A stretch of DNA of 64,000 nt from Streptacidiphilus rugosus AM-16 (GCF_000744655.1 NZ_JQMJ01000003.1:682001-746000); one strand, 5' to 3'; positions 34,882 through 43,700 are shown, counted from the stretch's first letter. Made by a program: numbers and translations. Notes: generated by a model from the letters alone, not told the origin.

Positions 34882-35034
34882 TCAGGGCGCGCTGGGGCCC
34901 GCCGATTGCCAGCCCAGGTCGGCGACGGTGATGCTGTGCCGCTGCCAGCCCAGATCTTGCGCAGCGTTGATGCCGACTACGGCTGCCGCTGCGAGGACTA
35001 CCGAGATGATCACCGCGCGGATGCGACGCGACAT
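34882..35034 (-). CDS. Exported peptide with a duplicated DLGWQ motif (50 aa)
   Basis: The ATG follows GAGAGGAGTTGAG. Residues 1-25 are a signal peptide (MSRRIR, then AVIISVVLAAAAVVGINAA). The ~25-residue remainder carries DLGWQ twice, 13 residues apart (AQDLGWQRHS and VADLGWQSAG). The two motifs use different codons at two of five positions (GAT/GAC, CAG/CAA), which points to selection on the peptide rather than a recent DNA duplication. It is convergent with the TrmB/LuxR-like regulator. Short exported peptides beside regulators can be signals; that role here is inference. Confidence 0.65.
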   Translation of the reverse strand: MSRRIRAVIISVVLAAAAVVGINAAQDLGWQRHSITVADLGWQSAGPSAP

Positions 35035-35358
35035 CTCAACTCCTCTCTGGCGGGCCAGGCCCGCCGCCAAAACGTGCGTTCTACCGGGGAAAGTAATTCC
35101 GAACCGGATGTTACCGCCATTGAGTTGGCCTGACTCCCCCTGCCTGGCGGGGATTACCAGCGGGTTTGCGATCACATGGCGACTCAATCACCTTGAGCCA
35201 CGGCGGCAGTGCATCGCTTGGCTCGCGACCGAGGCGACCGCCGATGCCGGAGCGGGGACATGACCGCCAACACCAGTGCGGGGACAACAGGTTGCTCATT
35301 CTCGCCACGACTTCGCGTGACACTCCCCCCGGATGGCGGTAGAGGGCAAGATGGGTGC
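35035..35358. other. Divergent intergenic region
   Basis: Lies between the DLGWQ peptide gene and a 77-aa gene. It is somewhat AT-richer than its surroundings and must hold both promoters. No inverted repeat longer than a few bases, RNA gene or ORF could be supported. Confidence 0.45.
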
Positions 35359-35592
35359 ATGCCAAGCGCCGACCGCCATCGCCCCCGGACCGTGCTGGAG
35401 GCCCAGGGCCACCTGCACCGCTGGAACATGGAACTGGTGCGTGAGCGTGAGGTCAGATTCCGTGAGGCCAGGGAGGCCGGCGTCACGCCCGATCAGATCG
35501 CACTGATCACGGGCGCCCCGGTCGAGGACGTCCTCGACGTCCTCGGGGAACGGGCCACCAGCGCATCGCTTTCGGTCGTCGGCTGGTCCTGA
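35359..35592 (+). CDS. Hypothetical helical protein (77 aa)
   Basis: Not recognised. The sequence is highly charged and helical: MPSADRHRPRTVLEAQGHLH, NMELVREREVRFREAREAGV, then TPDQIALITGAPVEDVLDVL, an HTH-like C-terminal stretch. The length and charge suit a small DNA-binding or scaffold protein. The ATG has GAGGG 13 bases upstream. It follows the TrmB/LuxR cluster on the same strand and might belong to it functionally. Confidence 0.55.
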   Translation: MPSADRHRPRTVLEAQGHLHRWNMELVREREVRFREAREAGVTPDQIALITGAPVEDVLDVLGERATSASLSVVGWS

Positions 35593-35642
35593 GGGCCGAA
35601 CAGCTCGAGAGCCGGACAGCCGGAGAGCCTGAGCGCCTGACG

Positions 35643-36209
35643 TCACAGCAGAGCGGAGAGCTCCCGGTCGTCGAGCGGGTGCAGGGTGCGGGCGATCGAC
35701 GGGTAGTCCGGATCGGTCCAGTCGTCGGTCGTCGTCAACACCAGCAGGACGCCGTCGCGGCGGACCGCGTAGCCGCTCCGGTCGGAGCCGGTGGCGTGGA
35801 GGGTCCAGGCGTCCCGCCCGGCCGGGGTGCAGCTGACCGCGGTGTCCGTGGTGCTGCCGAGCAGCCGGGGATCGGCGGGGGTGGCCCCGTCGGTGACGAA
35901 GGTCGGCATCACCCGGCAGGGGTCGGTGGCGGCCGGAGCCACCCAGACGATGGCGCCCTGGTCGGCGTCGTCGTCATCGCCGAACTTCAGCACCGTGCGG
36001 AAGCCCGAGCCGCGCGCCTCGATCCGCTCGGGGTGGGCGCCTGGCCAACTGACGCCGCGCACCAGGGTGCTGGGCAGCTCCGGGTGGGCGGCGCGCCAGT
36101 CCGCCGCCGACCGCGCGTCGGCCGAGCAGGCCGTGGCCAGACACGCGACGGCTGCGCCCGCGCCGGCCAGGCGGAGCGTCGGTCTCAGGGCCTGGGGTCT
36201 CTTCGTCAT
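35643..36209 (-). CDS. Putative lipoprotein
   Basis: Exported protein of 188 aa with a lipoprotein signal peptide: MTKRPQALRP n-region, LAGAGAAVACLA core and LATAC-S lipobox, lipidated Cys at about residue 27. The mature domain is beta-rich (GFRTVLKFGDDDDADQGAIV, SGYAVRRDGVLLVLTTTDDW) with two cysteines (DPCRV, VSCTP). No family is recognised. It would sit on the outer face of the cytoplasmic membrane. It is divergent from the next gene. Confidence 0.75.
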   Translation of the reverse strand: MTKRPQALRPTLRLAGAGAAVACLATACSADARSAADWRAAHPELPSTLVRGVSWPGAHPERIEARGSGFRTVLKFGDDDDADQGAIVWVAPAATDPCRVMPTFVTDGATPADPRLLGSTTDTAVSCTPAGRDAWTLHATGSDRSGYAVRRDGVLLVLTTTDDWTDPDYPSIARTLHPLDDRELSALL

Positions 36210-36373
36210 GGCGGCGCGGCCTCCGTGGGTGCGATCGGTTGGCGCCATGGTCGTCGTCGGTCCGTGCCTCCGCCTGAGTAGGCGTGCTCAGGCGGGCCCG
36301 GCCGACAGCTCAGCCGGGATCGGAAAGCGGATTGCGGTGGTCGGGCGACGGCGGCCGGGGCGAGGATGCACGG

Positions 36374-37039
36374 GTGACCCGTGCGCATGAGGAACCTGAA
36401 CTGCTGGAGCTGATCCACCGTTATGTCACGGTCGATCAGCGGTATCTGCGCCTGGGCGTCGGGCTCACCGGTCTGACGGGCAGGGAGCGGAGCCGCGCGG
36501 TGCAGGACCTGGCCGCCGCTGCCGCCCGCATCACCGACGCCGAACTGACGGTCCTGCTGGACCAGGGCGGATGGCGCGAGCGCAAGACCGCCGCCTGGCT
36601 GGTGGCCGCCTCCGACCGGCGGTGGTTCAGGCCCCGGCTGGGGGAACTGCTGCTCGCCAGCGACGGACCCTACGCCGGGGCCGCGTACTGCGTGGCGCTG
36701 GCGTCCTTCGGGACGGAGGCCGACGCGCAGATCCTCTGCGACTACCTCGACCTCTACCTGCGCCGCCCGGACCTGGACTACGACCAGGGCGTGGCGATGG
36801 GAGCGCTTCGGCACGTCGACGCCGAGCTGGGCGGCGGCCACCCGGCCCGGTACCTGGCGCCCGGCGGACCGTGGGAGCTGTGGCACGCGGCCGTTCCTTC
36901 CAGGCCCGACGAGTCGGCGATCCAGCGGACGACCGCAGCGCTGGTCGGCTTCGCGCGGGAATGCGTCCGCGCGGCCGGCGCGGCGGCCCCACCCCGTCGC
37001 CGGTGGCCGGTGCTCCGTCAGCGGCGTCGGTCGCAGTGA
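36374..37039 (+). CDS. DUF6000-like protein
   Basis: Cytoplasmic protein of about 221 aa. IHRYVTVDQRYLRLGVGLTG, ITDAELTVLLDQGGWRERKT, AAWLVAASDRRWFRPRLGEL and ILCDYLDLYLRRPDLDYDQG resemble the DUF6000 group, HEAT-like helical proteins common as small families in streptomycetes; the assignment is from memory and moderate. The GTG start is preceded by GAGG. Function unknown. Confidence 0.65.
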   Translation: MTRAHEEPELLELIHRYVTVDQRYLRLGVGLTGLTGRERSRAVQDLAAAAARITDAELTVLLDQGGWRERKTAAWLVAASDRRWFRPRLGELLLASDGPYAGAAYCVALASFGTEADAQILCDYLDLYLRRPDLDYDQGVAMGALRHVDAELGGGHPARYLAPGGPWELWHAAVPSRPDESAIQRTTAALVGFARECVRAAGAAAPPRRRWPVLRQRRRSQ

Positions 37040-37135
37040 GCCGCGCCTCCGCTCCCGGTTCGCCTCCGTGCGGCGTCGATTCGTGACCGAACGGGGTCTC
37101 GATCCGTGAGCGGCCGCGGCCCTACCGTCAACGCC

Positions 37136-38311
37136 ATGACGACGGCCAGGGCGGCGACGGGCGGGAACGACATCTTCGGTGAGCTGCTGCCGGGCGAGCA
37201 GGTGCGTTGGGAGGCGCAGCCGGGGCCAGGGCGGCGGCGGGCGGCCTGGAACCTGGCGCCGCTGCTCGGGGCGTCGGTGGGGGTGCCGGTGCTGGCGGTC
37301 CTCACAATGAGGGACATCGTCGGCGGCGGGCAGTCCGTGCCGGTCCGCCTGGTCTGGGGGCTGGCCCTCTGCGCCGGGGCGGCGCAGTGGCTGTGGTACC
37401 TGGCCGGGGCGTTCCGTGACCGCAGCCGCTTCACGGTGGTCCGCTACCGGCTGACGTCGGACCGTCTGGTGATCGTCAGGGGCGAGGGCTCGCGCGCCGT
37501 CGCCGAGGCCTGGTGGGTGTGGGACCTGCGGGAGCCCCGGCTGGTCGAGCGGCGCGGAAAGCACGGCCACGACCTGGTCGTGCACGCCGCCGCCGGGCCG
37601 GATGCGCCGACGGTCAGGCTGGAGGCGCTGCCCGACGCGGCCGCCGTGCGCGAGCTGCTGCTCAGCGGGCGCGCCGAGGCGGCGCACGGTCCCCGGCCGG
37701 AGGGCGCGCGACCGGAGGACCTGCGGGTCGCGCCGGGCGAAGGTCTGCCGCAGGGCGTGCGGCTGGATCCGGACGAGCGGCTGCTGTGGGCGGCCCGCGC
37801 CCGGACGGCCTGGTGGTACACCGGCGCGGACCGGCTCAACTCCGCCGTCGGCGCCCTGACGGTTGCCGTCGCGGTCCTGCTCTCCGTCGGCCTCTCCTCG
37901 AACGGGTCCTATCCGTCAGGCCCCGGCCTTCCGGTCCTGCTGCTCGGCGTCGTCCTCGGCGGCTACGCCGCGGTCGGCCGGTTGTTCCGGCGCCGGTACC
38001 GCGCGCGCCGATCCAGCTACGGTCTGACCGACCGGCACCTGCTGACCGTGGTGGCCGGGGCGCGCGGCGCGGAGCCGACCGTCCACCGCCTGCCGCTCGC
38101 CGACCTGCGCCCGCCGTTCGTGCGGGACGGGCTGGTGATGAGCGACGTCAAGGGCCTGCCGACACAGGGCCGGCCCAGCACCGGGCCCTGGCCGTTCACG
38201 GCGTGGAGCGCGGGCGCGCGTCGGCTGGTCAACTGGGTGGCCCTGGCCGTGCCGGAGGAACCCGAGGCGGTGGCGCGTCTGATCGCCCTGGCCCAGCGCG
38301 CCGCACGCTGA
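37136..38311 (+). CDS. Membrane protein with two PH-like halves
   Basis: Protein of about 391 aa built from two similar halves. Each opens with ELLPGEQVRWEAQP / RLDPDERLLWAARAR, has a pair of helices (LLGASVGVPVLAVLTM with LVWGLALCAGAAQWLWYLAG; ALTVAVAVLLSVGLSS with VLLLGVVLGGYAAVGRLF) and then a YRLTSDRLVIV / YGLTDRHLLTV strand, typical of bacterial PH-like membrane domains (YdbT/DUF304 type). TACCGT lies seven bases before the ATG, suggesting a leaderless transcript; an in-frame GTG at 37106 is the alternative. Function unknown. Confidence 0.7.
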   Translation: MTTARAATGGNDIFGELLPGEQVRWEAQPGPGRRRAAWNLAPLLGASVGVPVLAVLTMRDIVGGGQSVPVRLVWGLALCAGAAQWLWYLAGAFRDRSRFTVVRYRLTSDRLVIVRGEGSRAVAEAWWVWDLREPRLVERRGKHGHDLVVHAAAGPDAPTVRLEALPDAAAVRELLLSGRAEAAHGPRPEGARPEDLRVAPGEGLPQGVRLDPDERLLWAARARTAWWYTGADRLNSAVGALTVAVAVLLSVGLSSNGSYPSGPGLPVLLLGVVLGGYAAVGRLFRRRYRARRSSYGLTDRHLLTVVAGARGAEPTVHRLPLADLRPPFVRDGLVMSDVKGLPTQGRPSTGPWPFTAWSAGARRLVNWVALAVPEEPEAVARLIALAQRAAR

Positions 38312-38363
38312 GCCGCCCGGGCGGCTGCCCGCCTCACGCAGCCCTCCCGGCGCACCGGTCTGC

Positions 38364-38684
38364 TCAGCCCACGGGCGGCGCGGTCCCTTCGGAGGGTGAG
38401 CCGGGCTGCCAGAGGGTGAGCCTGAGCTCGCCGGAGTCCGCGCCGGGGGCGACCTCGACCAGCGCCCTGACGCCCGGTGCGAAGGTCAGGGTGAAGAGCG
38501 GGTCCATGGCGGCCAGTTCGAGCAGTGCCGCCCGCTCCGAGGCGGTGACCTGCGGGTCCGGTCGCGCGATGCCGGTCCACACGTCGTCGGTGCAGTCCAC
38601 CACCACGTGCAGGTCCGGGCACCCGACGCTCGTAGAGTCGTTCATCTCCCATTCCAGGGTGGCGGGCCCCTCATAGATCAGCAC
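38364..38684 (-). CDS. Hypothetical protein (106 aa)
   Basis: Not recognised. The acidic product begins VLIYEGPATLEWEMNDSTSV and contains LHVVVDCTDDVWTGIARPDP and TLTFAPGVRALVEVAPGADS, a likely all-beta fold. No signal peptide or membrane segment. The GTG start is chosen because the frame upstream is Arg/Pro-rich and non-coding in style; it lacks a clear RBS. It is divergent from the sigma factor gene. Confidence 0.5.
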   Translation of the reverse strand: MLIYEGPATLEWEMNDSTSVGCPDLHVVVDCTDDVWTGIARPDPQVTASERAALLELAAMDPLFTLTFAPGVRALVEVAPGADSGELRLTLWQPGSPSEGTAPPVG

Positions 38685-38817
38685 GGAGCGAGTCTGCCGT
38701 ACCGAGGCATCCCCGTGGCACCGATCCGAAGCGGACCACGGAACCGCGTGTAACGCTTTCGGGCGCCGGAGCCAAGGAGAGATGTAAGGCAGTGCTCGTC
38801 GTCCCAAGGAGCAATCC

Positions 38818-39396
38818 GTGCCAACGGACCAACCGACCGCCCCACCCGTGCGGGACCCAGCCGGGTTCGCCGTGTTCTACCAGCAGCACTTCGACGCGGT
38901 GCTCGGCTTCGTCACCCGTCGCACCGACAGCGCGCACCTGGCCGCGGACCTGACCGCGGACATCTTCCTGACCGCGCTGGAGCAGGCGGACGGCTACGAC
39001 GCCCGGCGGGGCGCGCCCATCGCCTGGCTGTACGGGATCGCCCGCAACGTCCTGGCCGCGCACTTCCGCGGCAGCGTGCGTGAGCGGCAGGCCGTCTCCA
39101 GGATCGCCGGTCGCCGGATGCTGGACGACCAGGACGTCGCCGCGATCGAGGGGCGCATCGACGCCGCACGCGCCGCGCGGCAGTTGGCCGGCCGGCACGC
39201 CGCCCTCTCCGAACCGCTGCGCGCGGTGCTGGACCTGGTGGCCGTGGACGGGCTGACCATCCGCGAGGCCGCCCAAGCGCTGGGCATCAGCTCGGCCACC
39301 GCCCGGGTGCGCCTGCACCGGGCCCGCAAGGCGCTGCAGAGCGTCGTGCCGCAGACCCACTCGTCCCTGAACGCCCTCATGGAGGCCGCCTCGTGA
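38818..39396 (+). CDS. ECF RNA polymerase sigma factor
   Basis: Sigma factor of 192 aa. Region 2: FAVFYQQHFDAVLGFVTRRT, AADLTADIFLTALEQADGYD, PIAWLYGIARNVLAAHFRGS. Region 4: LSEPLRAVLDLVAVDGLTIR, AAQALGISSATARVRLHRAR. AAGGAG lies six bases before the GTG start. Its stop overlaps the GTG of the next gene (GTGA), so sigma factor and membrane partner are made together. Confidence 0.9.
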   Translation: MPTDQPTAPPVRDPAGFAVFYQQHFDAVLGFVTRRTDSAHLAADLTADIFLTALEQADGYDARRGAPIAWLYGIARNVLAAHFRGSVRERQAVSRIAGRRMLDDQDVAAIEGRIDAARAARQLAGRHAALSEPLRAVLDLVAVDGLTIREAAQALGISSATARVRLHRARKALQSVVPQTHSSLNALMEAAS

Positions 39397-40052
39397 ACGC
39401 TCCCCTGAACTTCCAGCAGCGGCTCGGCGACGAGCTCACCGCCCGCGCGGCGGCCCTGTCCGCTCCGACCCTCGTCGCGACCCCGATCCCGGTCCGCACC
39501 CGGCCGCGTCACGGCCGTCGCGTCGCGGTGACCGCCTTCGGGCTGGCCGCGGCGGTCACCGCGGTCGTCCTGGGCGCGCACGTCGGCGGCAGCCCGGCTC
39601 CCGGTCAGGCGGCGCCGACCGCCAAGCCCGTCGCGGGCAACCCCACGCCGGCCGTCGAGAACGCCTCCTTCACCGTGACGGTCCGCAAGGGCGGCACGGT
39701 CGCCCTCCAGGTGACCGGCTCCAAGCTGTCCGGGCTCCAGTCGGCCCTCCGGGGAGCGGGCCTGAACGCGGTCGTGCTGAACCCCTCGGCCTCCTGCCAC
39801 ACCCGGGTGGTGAGCGTCGGCGGCGACCAGCTCGGCAAGGTGATGTCCCTGGACCCGAAGAACGGCCGCATCGCGCTGCTGACCCCTGGCGCCGTCCCGG
39901 ACGGGGAGACCCTGCTGGTCGTCAACGAGAACCCCGCCAACGGGCTCCACAAGAGCACCGTGGGCAGCCTCGCCTACATGCTGGTCAAGCACGTGCCCAG
40001 CTGCTTCCCCGCCTCCCAGGTCGACATCGGCGAAGGCTACGTGCCCCGCTGA
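39393..40052 (+). CDS. Membrane protein coupled to the ECF sigma factor
   Basis: Single-pass protein of 219 aa. The N-terminal ~45 residues are cytoplasmic and short, followed by one helix (VAVTAFGLAAAVTAVVLGAH, about 49-68), a Pro/Ala linker and an exported domain with cysteines at SASCHTR and VPSCFPAS. Translational coupling to the sigma gene suggests an anti-sigma or sensor role, but there is no zinc anti-sigma motif and the cytoplasmic part is small. An annotation as anti-sigma factor would be inference. Confidence 0.75.
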   Translation: MNAPLNFQQRLGDELTARAAALSAPTLVATPIPVRTRPRHGRRVAVTAFGLAAAVTAVVLGAHVGGSPAPGQAAPTAKPVAGNPTPAVENASFTVTVRKGGTVALQVTGSKLSGLQSALRGAGLNAVVLNPSASCHTRVVSVGGDQLGKVMSLDPKNGRIALLTPGAVPDGETLLVVNENPANGLHKSTVGSLAYMLVKHVPSCFPASQVDIGEGYVPR

Positions 40053-40135
40053 CCACGGGCGTGACCTTCGCCTGACCACCGTCCGCCACCGCCGTGCGGC
40101 CCGTCCGGGGCCGTGCGGCGGTGGCGGCGCGCGGG

Positions 40136-41797
40136 TCAGGCGAAGGTGCGGCGCAGCAGTGCCGTCAGCCGGTCGGGGGTGGCCGGGTGGAGGCGGCCCG
40201 CGAGGTGGCCGTCGGGGCGGATGACGAAGGCCTCGCCGTCCCGCGGAGCGTAGGCGGCGCGGAAGCCGTCGGCCCGGTCCAGCACACGGGGCGGGCGCAG
40301 CCCCGGCCGGCTGCCGGCTTCGGGGACGTCCGCGGCGAGGATCACGTAGGTGTCGAGCAGACCGTGGGCGGCGTGGCGGGCCGCGGTGGCGCACTCCTGC
40401 AGTCGCGCCGCGCCCGGGCCGGAGGCGTGCTCGGGGCCCGCGTGCAGCAGCAGTGTGTGCCGCGGGCTGCGGAGCAGGTCGAAGAGCCGCTGGGGGTACT
40501 GGGCGAGGTCGCGGACCAGGCCGCGGCAGTCCGGCGCCCGGTCCCCCGGGGCGGGGCCGCCCGCCGCTCGGTCGTCCGGGGGCTCCGGCTCGACGAGCGG
40601 GCTGTCCGGGTAGCCCACCAGCAGTTGCGCCTCGCCCAGCAGGAGCGTGTCCACGGCGTCGGCGCTCTCGGCGTCGTATCCGGAGCGTGCGTGGCGGACC
40701 GTGCGCCCGACGACCTCCTCGCCGACCGGGTGGCGTTCGGCGTGGTAGCTGTCCAGCAGGCCTTCGGCGCCGAGGCCGCGGACCGTCAGGGCCAGCTTCC
40801 AGGCGAGGTTGTAGGCGTCCTGCACCCCGGTGTTCATGCCCTGGGCGCCGGTGGGCGGGTGGATGTGCGCGGCGTCCCCGGCGACGAGGAGCCGGCCGTT
40901 GCTATAGCGGTCGACCAGCCGGTGGCTGATCCGGAACGTCGACGACCAGCGCAGCGTCGACGCGGTCGTGGGCTGCGGGGAGAGCCGGTCGAGCACGGCC
41001 TGGATCTGCCCGAGGTCCGGACCGCGGCCGCTCGCGAGTCCGTGCACCACCCCCTCCGCCGGACCCGTGCGGTCCCCCTGAAGGACGGCCAGTTCCGGGG
41101 GGACCGTCATGGACATCCGGTAGCGGCGCTCGCCCGGCAGCGGGATGCACACCAGCAGGTCGTCCGTCGCGCCGTCCGCGTCCAGGTGCGAGGACCGTAC
41201 GGCGTAGCCGGCGGGCAGCTCCCAGTCCACCTCGACGTCCCCGAGCATGTACTGCTCGGGGAAGGCGTCGCCCTCGAAAGCGAGACCCGCGGCCTTGCGG
41301 ACCAGGCTGTGGGCGCCGTCGCAGCCGACGAGGTACCGGGCCTGCACCCGCTCGATGCGGCCGTCCTCGCGGACGAGCGTGGCCTCGACCCGGTCGGGGT
41401 GCTGCGCCGCCTCCTGGAGCCTGGTCCCGCGCTCCACCGACGTGCCGAACCGGGCCAGCTGCTCGGTGAGCAGCCGCTCGGTCGTGTACTGGGGGAGGGC
41501 GGCGAAGGTGTAGGGGACCTCGGGCGGCAGCCGCAGCTCCAACCGCGGCGCCGCCTTGCCGTCGACGAAGGCCAGCTGCCCGAGCAGCGGCACGGCCTCG
41601 TCCAGCGCCTCGCGGACCAGGCCCATGGCGTCCCAGACCTCCAGCGTCCGCGGCTGGACGCCGACGGCCTTCGCGTAGTGCTGGGGCGTGGACAGGGCGT
41701 CGACGATCCGGCATTCGACGCCGTGCCGTCGGAGCTCCGCCGCCGCGGTCAGGCCCACCGGCCCGGCCCCCACCACGAGAACGTCGACATCGGCCAT
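40136..41797 (-). CDS. FAD-dependent aromatic monooxygenase (group A)
   Basis: Flavoprotein hydroxylase of 553 aa. N-terminal FAD fold VLVVGAGPVGLTAAAELRRH (6-25), the DG motif VGCDGAHSLVRKAAG (around 158-172), and the GD motif LLVAGDAAHIHPPTGAQGMN with NTGVQDAYNLAWKLAL. A thioredoxin-like C-terminal domain follows, as in the PheA/MhpA/RdmE-type hydroxylases. It would insert oxygen into a phenolic or polyketide-like ring using NAD(P)H. RBS GAGGAG seven bases before the ATG. No partner enzymes are adjacent, so the pathway is unknown. Confidence 0.9.
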   Translation of the reverse strand: MADVDVLVVGAGPVGLTAAAELRRHGVECRIVDALSTPQHYAKAVGVQPRTLEVWDAMGLVREALDEAVPLLGQLAFVDGKAAPRLELRLPPEVPYTFAALPQYTTERLLTEQLARFGTSVERGTRLQEAAQHPDRVEATLVREDGRIERVQARYLVGCDGAHSLVRKAAGLAFEGDAFPEQYMLGDVEVDWELPAGYAVRSSHLDADGATDDLLVCIPLPGERRYRMSMTVPPELAVLQGDRTGPAEGVVHGLASGRGPDLGQIQAVLDRLSPQPTTASTLRWSSTFRISHRLVDRYSNGRLLVAGDAAHIHPPTGAQGMNTGVQDAYNLAWKLALTVRGLGAEGLLDSYHAERHPVGEEVVGRTVRHARSGYDAESADAVDTLLLGEAQLLVGYPDSPLVEPEPPDDRAAGGPAPGDRAPDCRGLVRDLAQYPQRLFDLLRSPRHTLLLHAGPEHASGPGAARLQECATAARHAAHGLLDTYVILAADVPEAGSRPGLRPPRVLDRADGFRAAYAPRDGEAFVIRPDGHLAGRLHPATPDRLTALLRRTFA

Positions 41798-41939
41798 GAT
41801 CAGGCTCCTCGTCGTCCGGGGGCCCGGCTCCGAGAGCCGCCCGCTCCCAGGTTGCGCCCGGACCACCTGGCCCGCCACCTGCGGAGGCGCGCTCCCTGGC
41901 GCTCTGGAACGATGGGGGCGGTTGCTGTGAGGAGGATGT

Positions 41940-42404
41940 ATGCCCTACGTGGTCGACTTCGAGAACGTGTCCACTTCCGGCCTGGAATCGTCGCCCGTCG
42001 CGGACGCGCTCGCGGGCCTGCGGGCCAACGAGGCCCGCTACTACCGGAACAAGTACGACCACGTGTTCACGGTGAGCCCGGCCGGCGAGGCGCCCGAGGT
42101 GCTCGACCGGGTGAACCGGATCCTGTCCGAGGAGCGCGACCTCGTCATCTCCGCCCGCCCGCTCGAAGTGACCTCCTTCGAGGTGGACGGCTTCCGGATG
42201 GCCTATGTGTTCTACGAGTCCGGGCTGTCGGTCAACGTGATGTACGGCGTCGAGGCCGGAGCGAAGCGCGCCGTGGGGTTCAAGCTCTCCGAGGGCATGG
42301 AGGTCCCAGAGGAGCTGGCGGACCGCTTCAAGTTCGCCCGCCAGAAGTCGAAGCTGGCCGGCACGATCCGCGGCACCTTCTTCGTGATCAAGGGCGAGTA
42401 CTAG
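41940..42404 (+). CDS. Conserved hypothetical protein (154 aa)
   Basis: Not recognised with confidence; similar actinobacterial proteins are sometimes labelled phage tail protein, without support here. The product is soluble and mixed alpha/beta: MPYVVDFENVSTSGLESSPV, ARYYRNKYDHVFTVSPAGEA, MAYVFYESGLSVNVMYGVEA, LAGTIRGTFFVIKGEY. A strong GAGGAGG precedes the ATG. It stands alone, divergent from the monooxygenase. The following 230 bases to the next gene contain no supported ORF. Confidence 0.7.
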   Translation: MPYVVDFENVSTSGLESSPVADALAGLRANEARYYRNKYDHVFTVSPAGEAPEVLDRVNRILSEERDLVISARPLEVTSFEVDGFRMAYVFYESGLSVNVMYGVEAGAKRAVGFKLSEGMEVPEELADRFKFARQKSKLAGTIRGTFFVIKGEY

Positions 42405-42634
42405 GCCCGGCGCGCTCGGTCGCCGGGAGCTCTCCGCGCAGGAACCGGCCGGGGTCGCCGACGAGGACTCGCCCGAGGGCACGGACGGCCCCACCAGGCG
42501 CACCTGCGCGCCGGGCAGTTCCCACTCGCCTTCGGAGGCGGGCCCCCAGGTGCCCTCTGCCGGGCGAGGCGACGGCCGGGGCGGATCCGGCGGGAACGGT
42601 CGGGCGAGGCCAGGAGGAGGGAGCGCGACCGGCG

Positions 42635-43684
42635 TCACGTGCGGTGGCGCCTGGCCACGTCGAGGAGGAGCTTGGCCGGCGGGGTGAGCTCCGTGTCGCT
42701 GCGCCAGACCGCGCGCAGCACGCGGGTCAGTGCCACCTCGGGGGCGACGGGGATCTCGACCAGGCGGCCGTCGGCGAGGTCGTCCGCGACGGCGAGCAGG
42801 GACAGCACGGCCGGTGCCGCGCCCTGGGCCGCCGCGCTGCGCAGCGGACCGGTGGCCCCGAGTTCCAGGACCGGGACGGACGGCCCGACCCAGGGGCGCA
42901 GCGCCCGCTCCAGCGTCTCGCGGGTGCCCGAGCCCGGCTCGCGCAGCAGCAGCGGCGTCTCGGCGAGCTCCGCGCCGGAGACGGGCGTGCCGCGCAGGGC
43001 CCAGGGGTGGCCCGGTGCGGTCACCACGGCCAGGCGGTCGCGTCCGACGGGGAGCGAGCGCAGGTCACGGGGCACGAACGGGCCCTCTATGAAGCCGAGA
43101 TCCGCCTCGCCGTGCCGCAGCGCCTCGATCACCTGGTGGCTGTTGGTGACCCGCAGTCCGACGTGCGTCGCGGGGCTCACCTGACGCAGGCTCACCAGCC
43201 AGCCCGGCAGCAGCTGCTCGGCCAGGGTCAGGCTGGCGGCCAGGCGCAGCTCGCCGCGCTGCTGGGCCTGGAGGGCGGCCAGGGTCTCGGCCAGCACGTG
43301 GGCCTGGTCCAGTACGCCGCGCGCCCACTCGGTGACGACCAGCCCCGCCCCGGTGAGCCGCGAGCCGCGGCGTGAGCGGTCCAGCAGCTGAAGCGAGAGC
43401 TTGCGCTCCAGGGTGCGCAGCCGGGCGCTGGCGGCCGGCTGGGTGATCTGCTGCTGGGCGGCGGCGCGGCCGATGCTGCCGGTGTCGGCGACGGCGACGA
43501 GCAGCTCCAGGGTCTCCAGATCGGGCAGCCGCCGGGAGGCCGGGGCTCGCGTCGGACTGCCCGCTCCCTCGGCTCCGCCGTTGCCGCCGCCGTGCCCGCC
43601 GCCGTTGCGGTTGCGACGGCCCGCAGCGGTGGGGTCGCCGTTCCGGCCGCCCGGCCGCCCTGCCTTCGCCGCGTCGTCCGTCAT
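42635..43684 (-). CDS. LysR family regulator, YeiE-like
   Basis: Regulator of 349 aa. A Gly/Asn-rich, repeat-like N-terminal extension of about 50 residues (GRRNRNGGGHGGGNGGAEGA) precedes the HTH (LELLVAVADTGSIGRAAAQQ, ITQPAASARLRTLERKLSLQ) and effector domain (ELRLAASLTLAEQLLPGWLV, FIEGPFVPRDLRSLPVGRDR). It is divergent from a YeiH-family gene; YeiE/YeiH pairs are known in enterobacteria, where YeiE responds to sulfite. A perfect dyad covers its own start codon, so it probably represses itself. Confidence 0.88.
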   Translation of the reverse strand: MTDDAAKAGRPGGRNGDPTAAGRRNRNGGGHGGGNGGAEGAGSPTRAPASRRLPDLETLELLVAVADTGSIGRAAAQQQITQPAASARLRTLERKLSLQLLDRSRRGSRLTGAGLVVTEWARGVLDQAHVLAETLAALQAQQRGELRLAASLTLAEQLLPGWLVSLRQVSPATHVGLRVTNSHQVIEALRHGEADLGFIEGPFVPRDLRSLPVGRDRLAVVTAPGHPWALRGTPVSGAELAETPLLLREPGSGTRETLERALRPWVGPSVPVLELGATGPLRSAAAQGAAPAVLSLLAVADDLADGRLVEIPVAPEVALTRVLRAVWRSDTELTPPAKLLLDVARRHRT

Positions 43685-43700
43685 AGGGAAACCCTATGAC
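43680..43700. promoter_or_regulatory. Perfect dyad over the lysR start codon
   Basis: GTCATAGGG-AAA-CCCTATGAC is a perfect 9-bp inverted repeat; inside it TAGGG-AAA-CCCTA fits the LysR T-N11-A form. The right-strand CAT is the regulator's own start codon, so binding would block its transcription or occupy the shared divergent promoter. Confidence 0.7.

Noticed and set aside
42405..42634. Minus-strand protein-like stretch (GEWELPGAQVRLVGPS)
   Set aside because: No start codon or RBS in frame and too short to assign; could be a decayed gene end but is not supportable.
40094..43375. Very long plus-strand open frame (over 1000 codons) across the monooxygenase, the 154-aa gene and the LysR gene
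   Set aside because: It is antisense to clear genes with intact motifs; its Arg/Gly/Val-rich translation is the usual shadow of GC-rich coding DNA.
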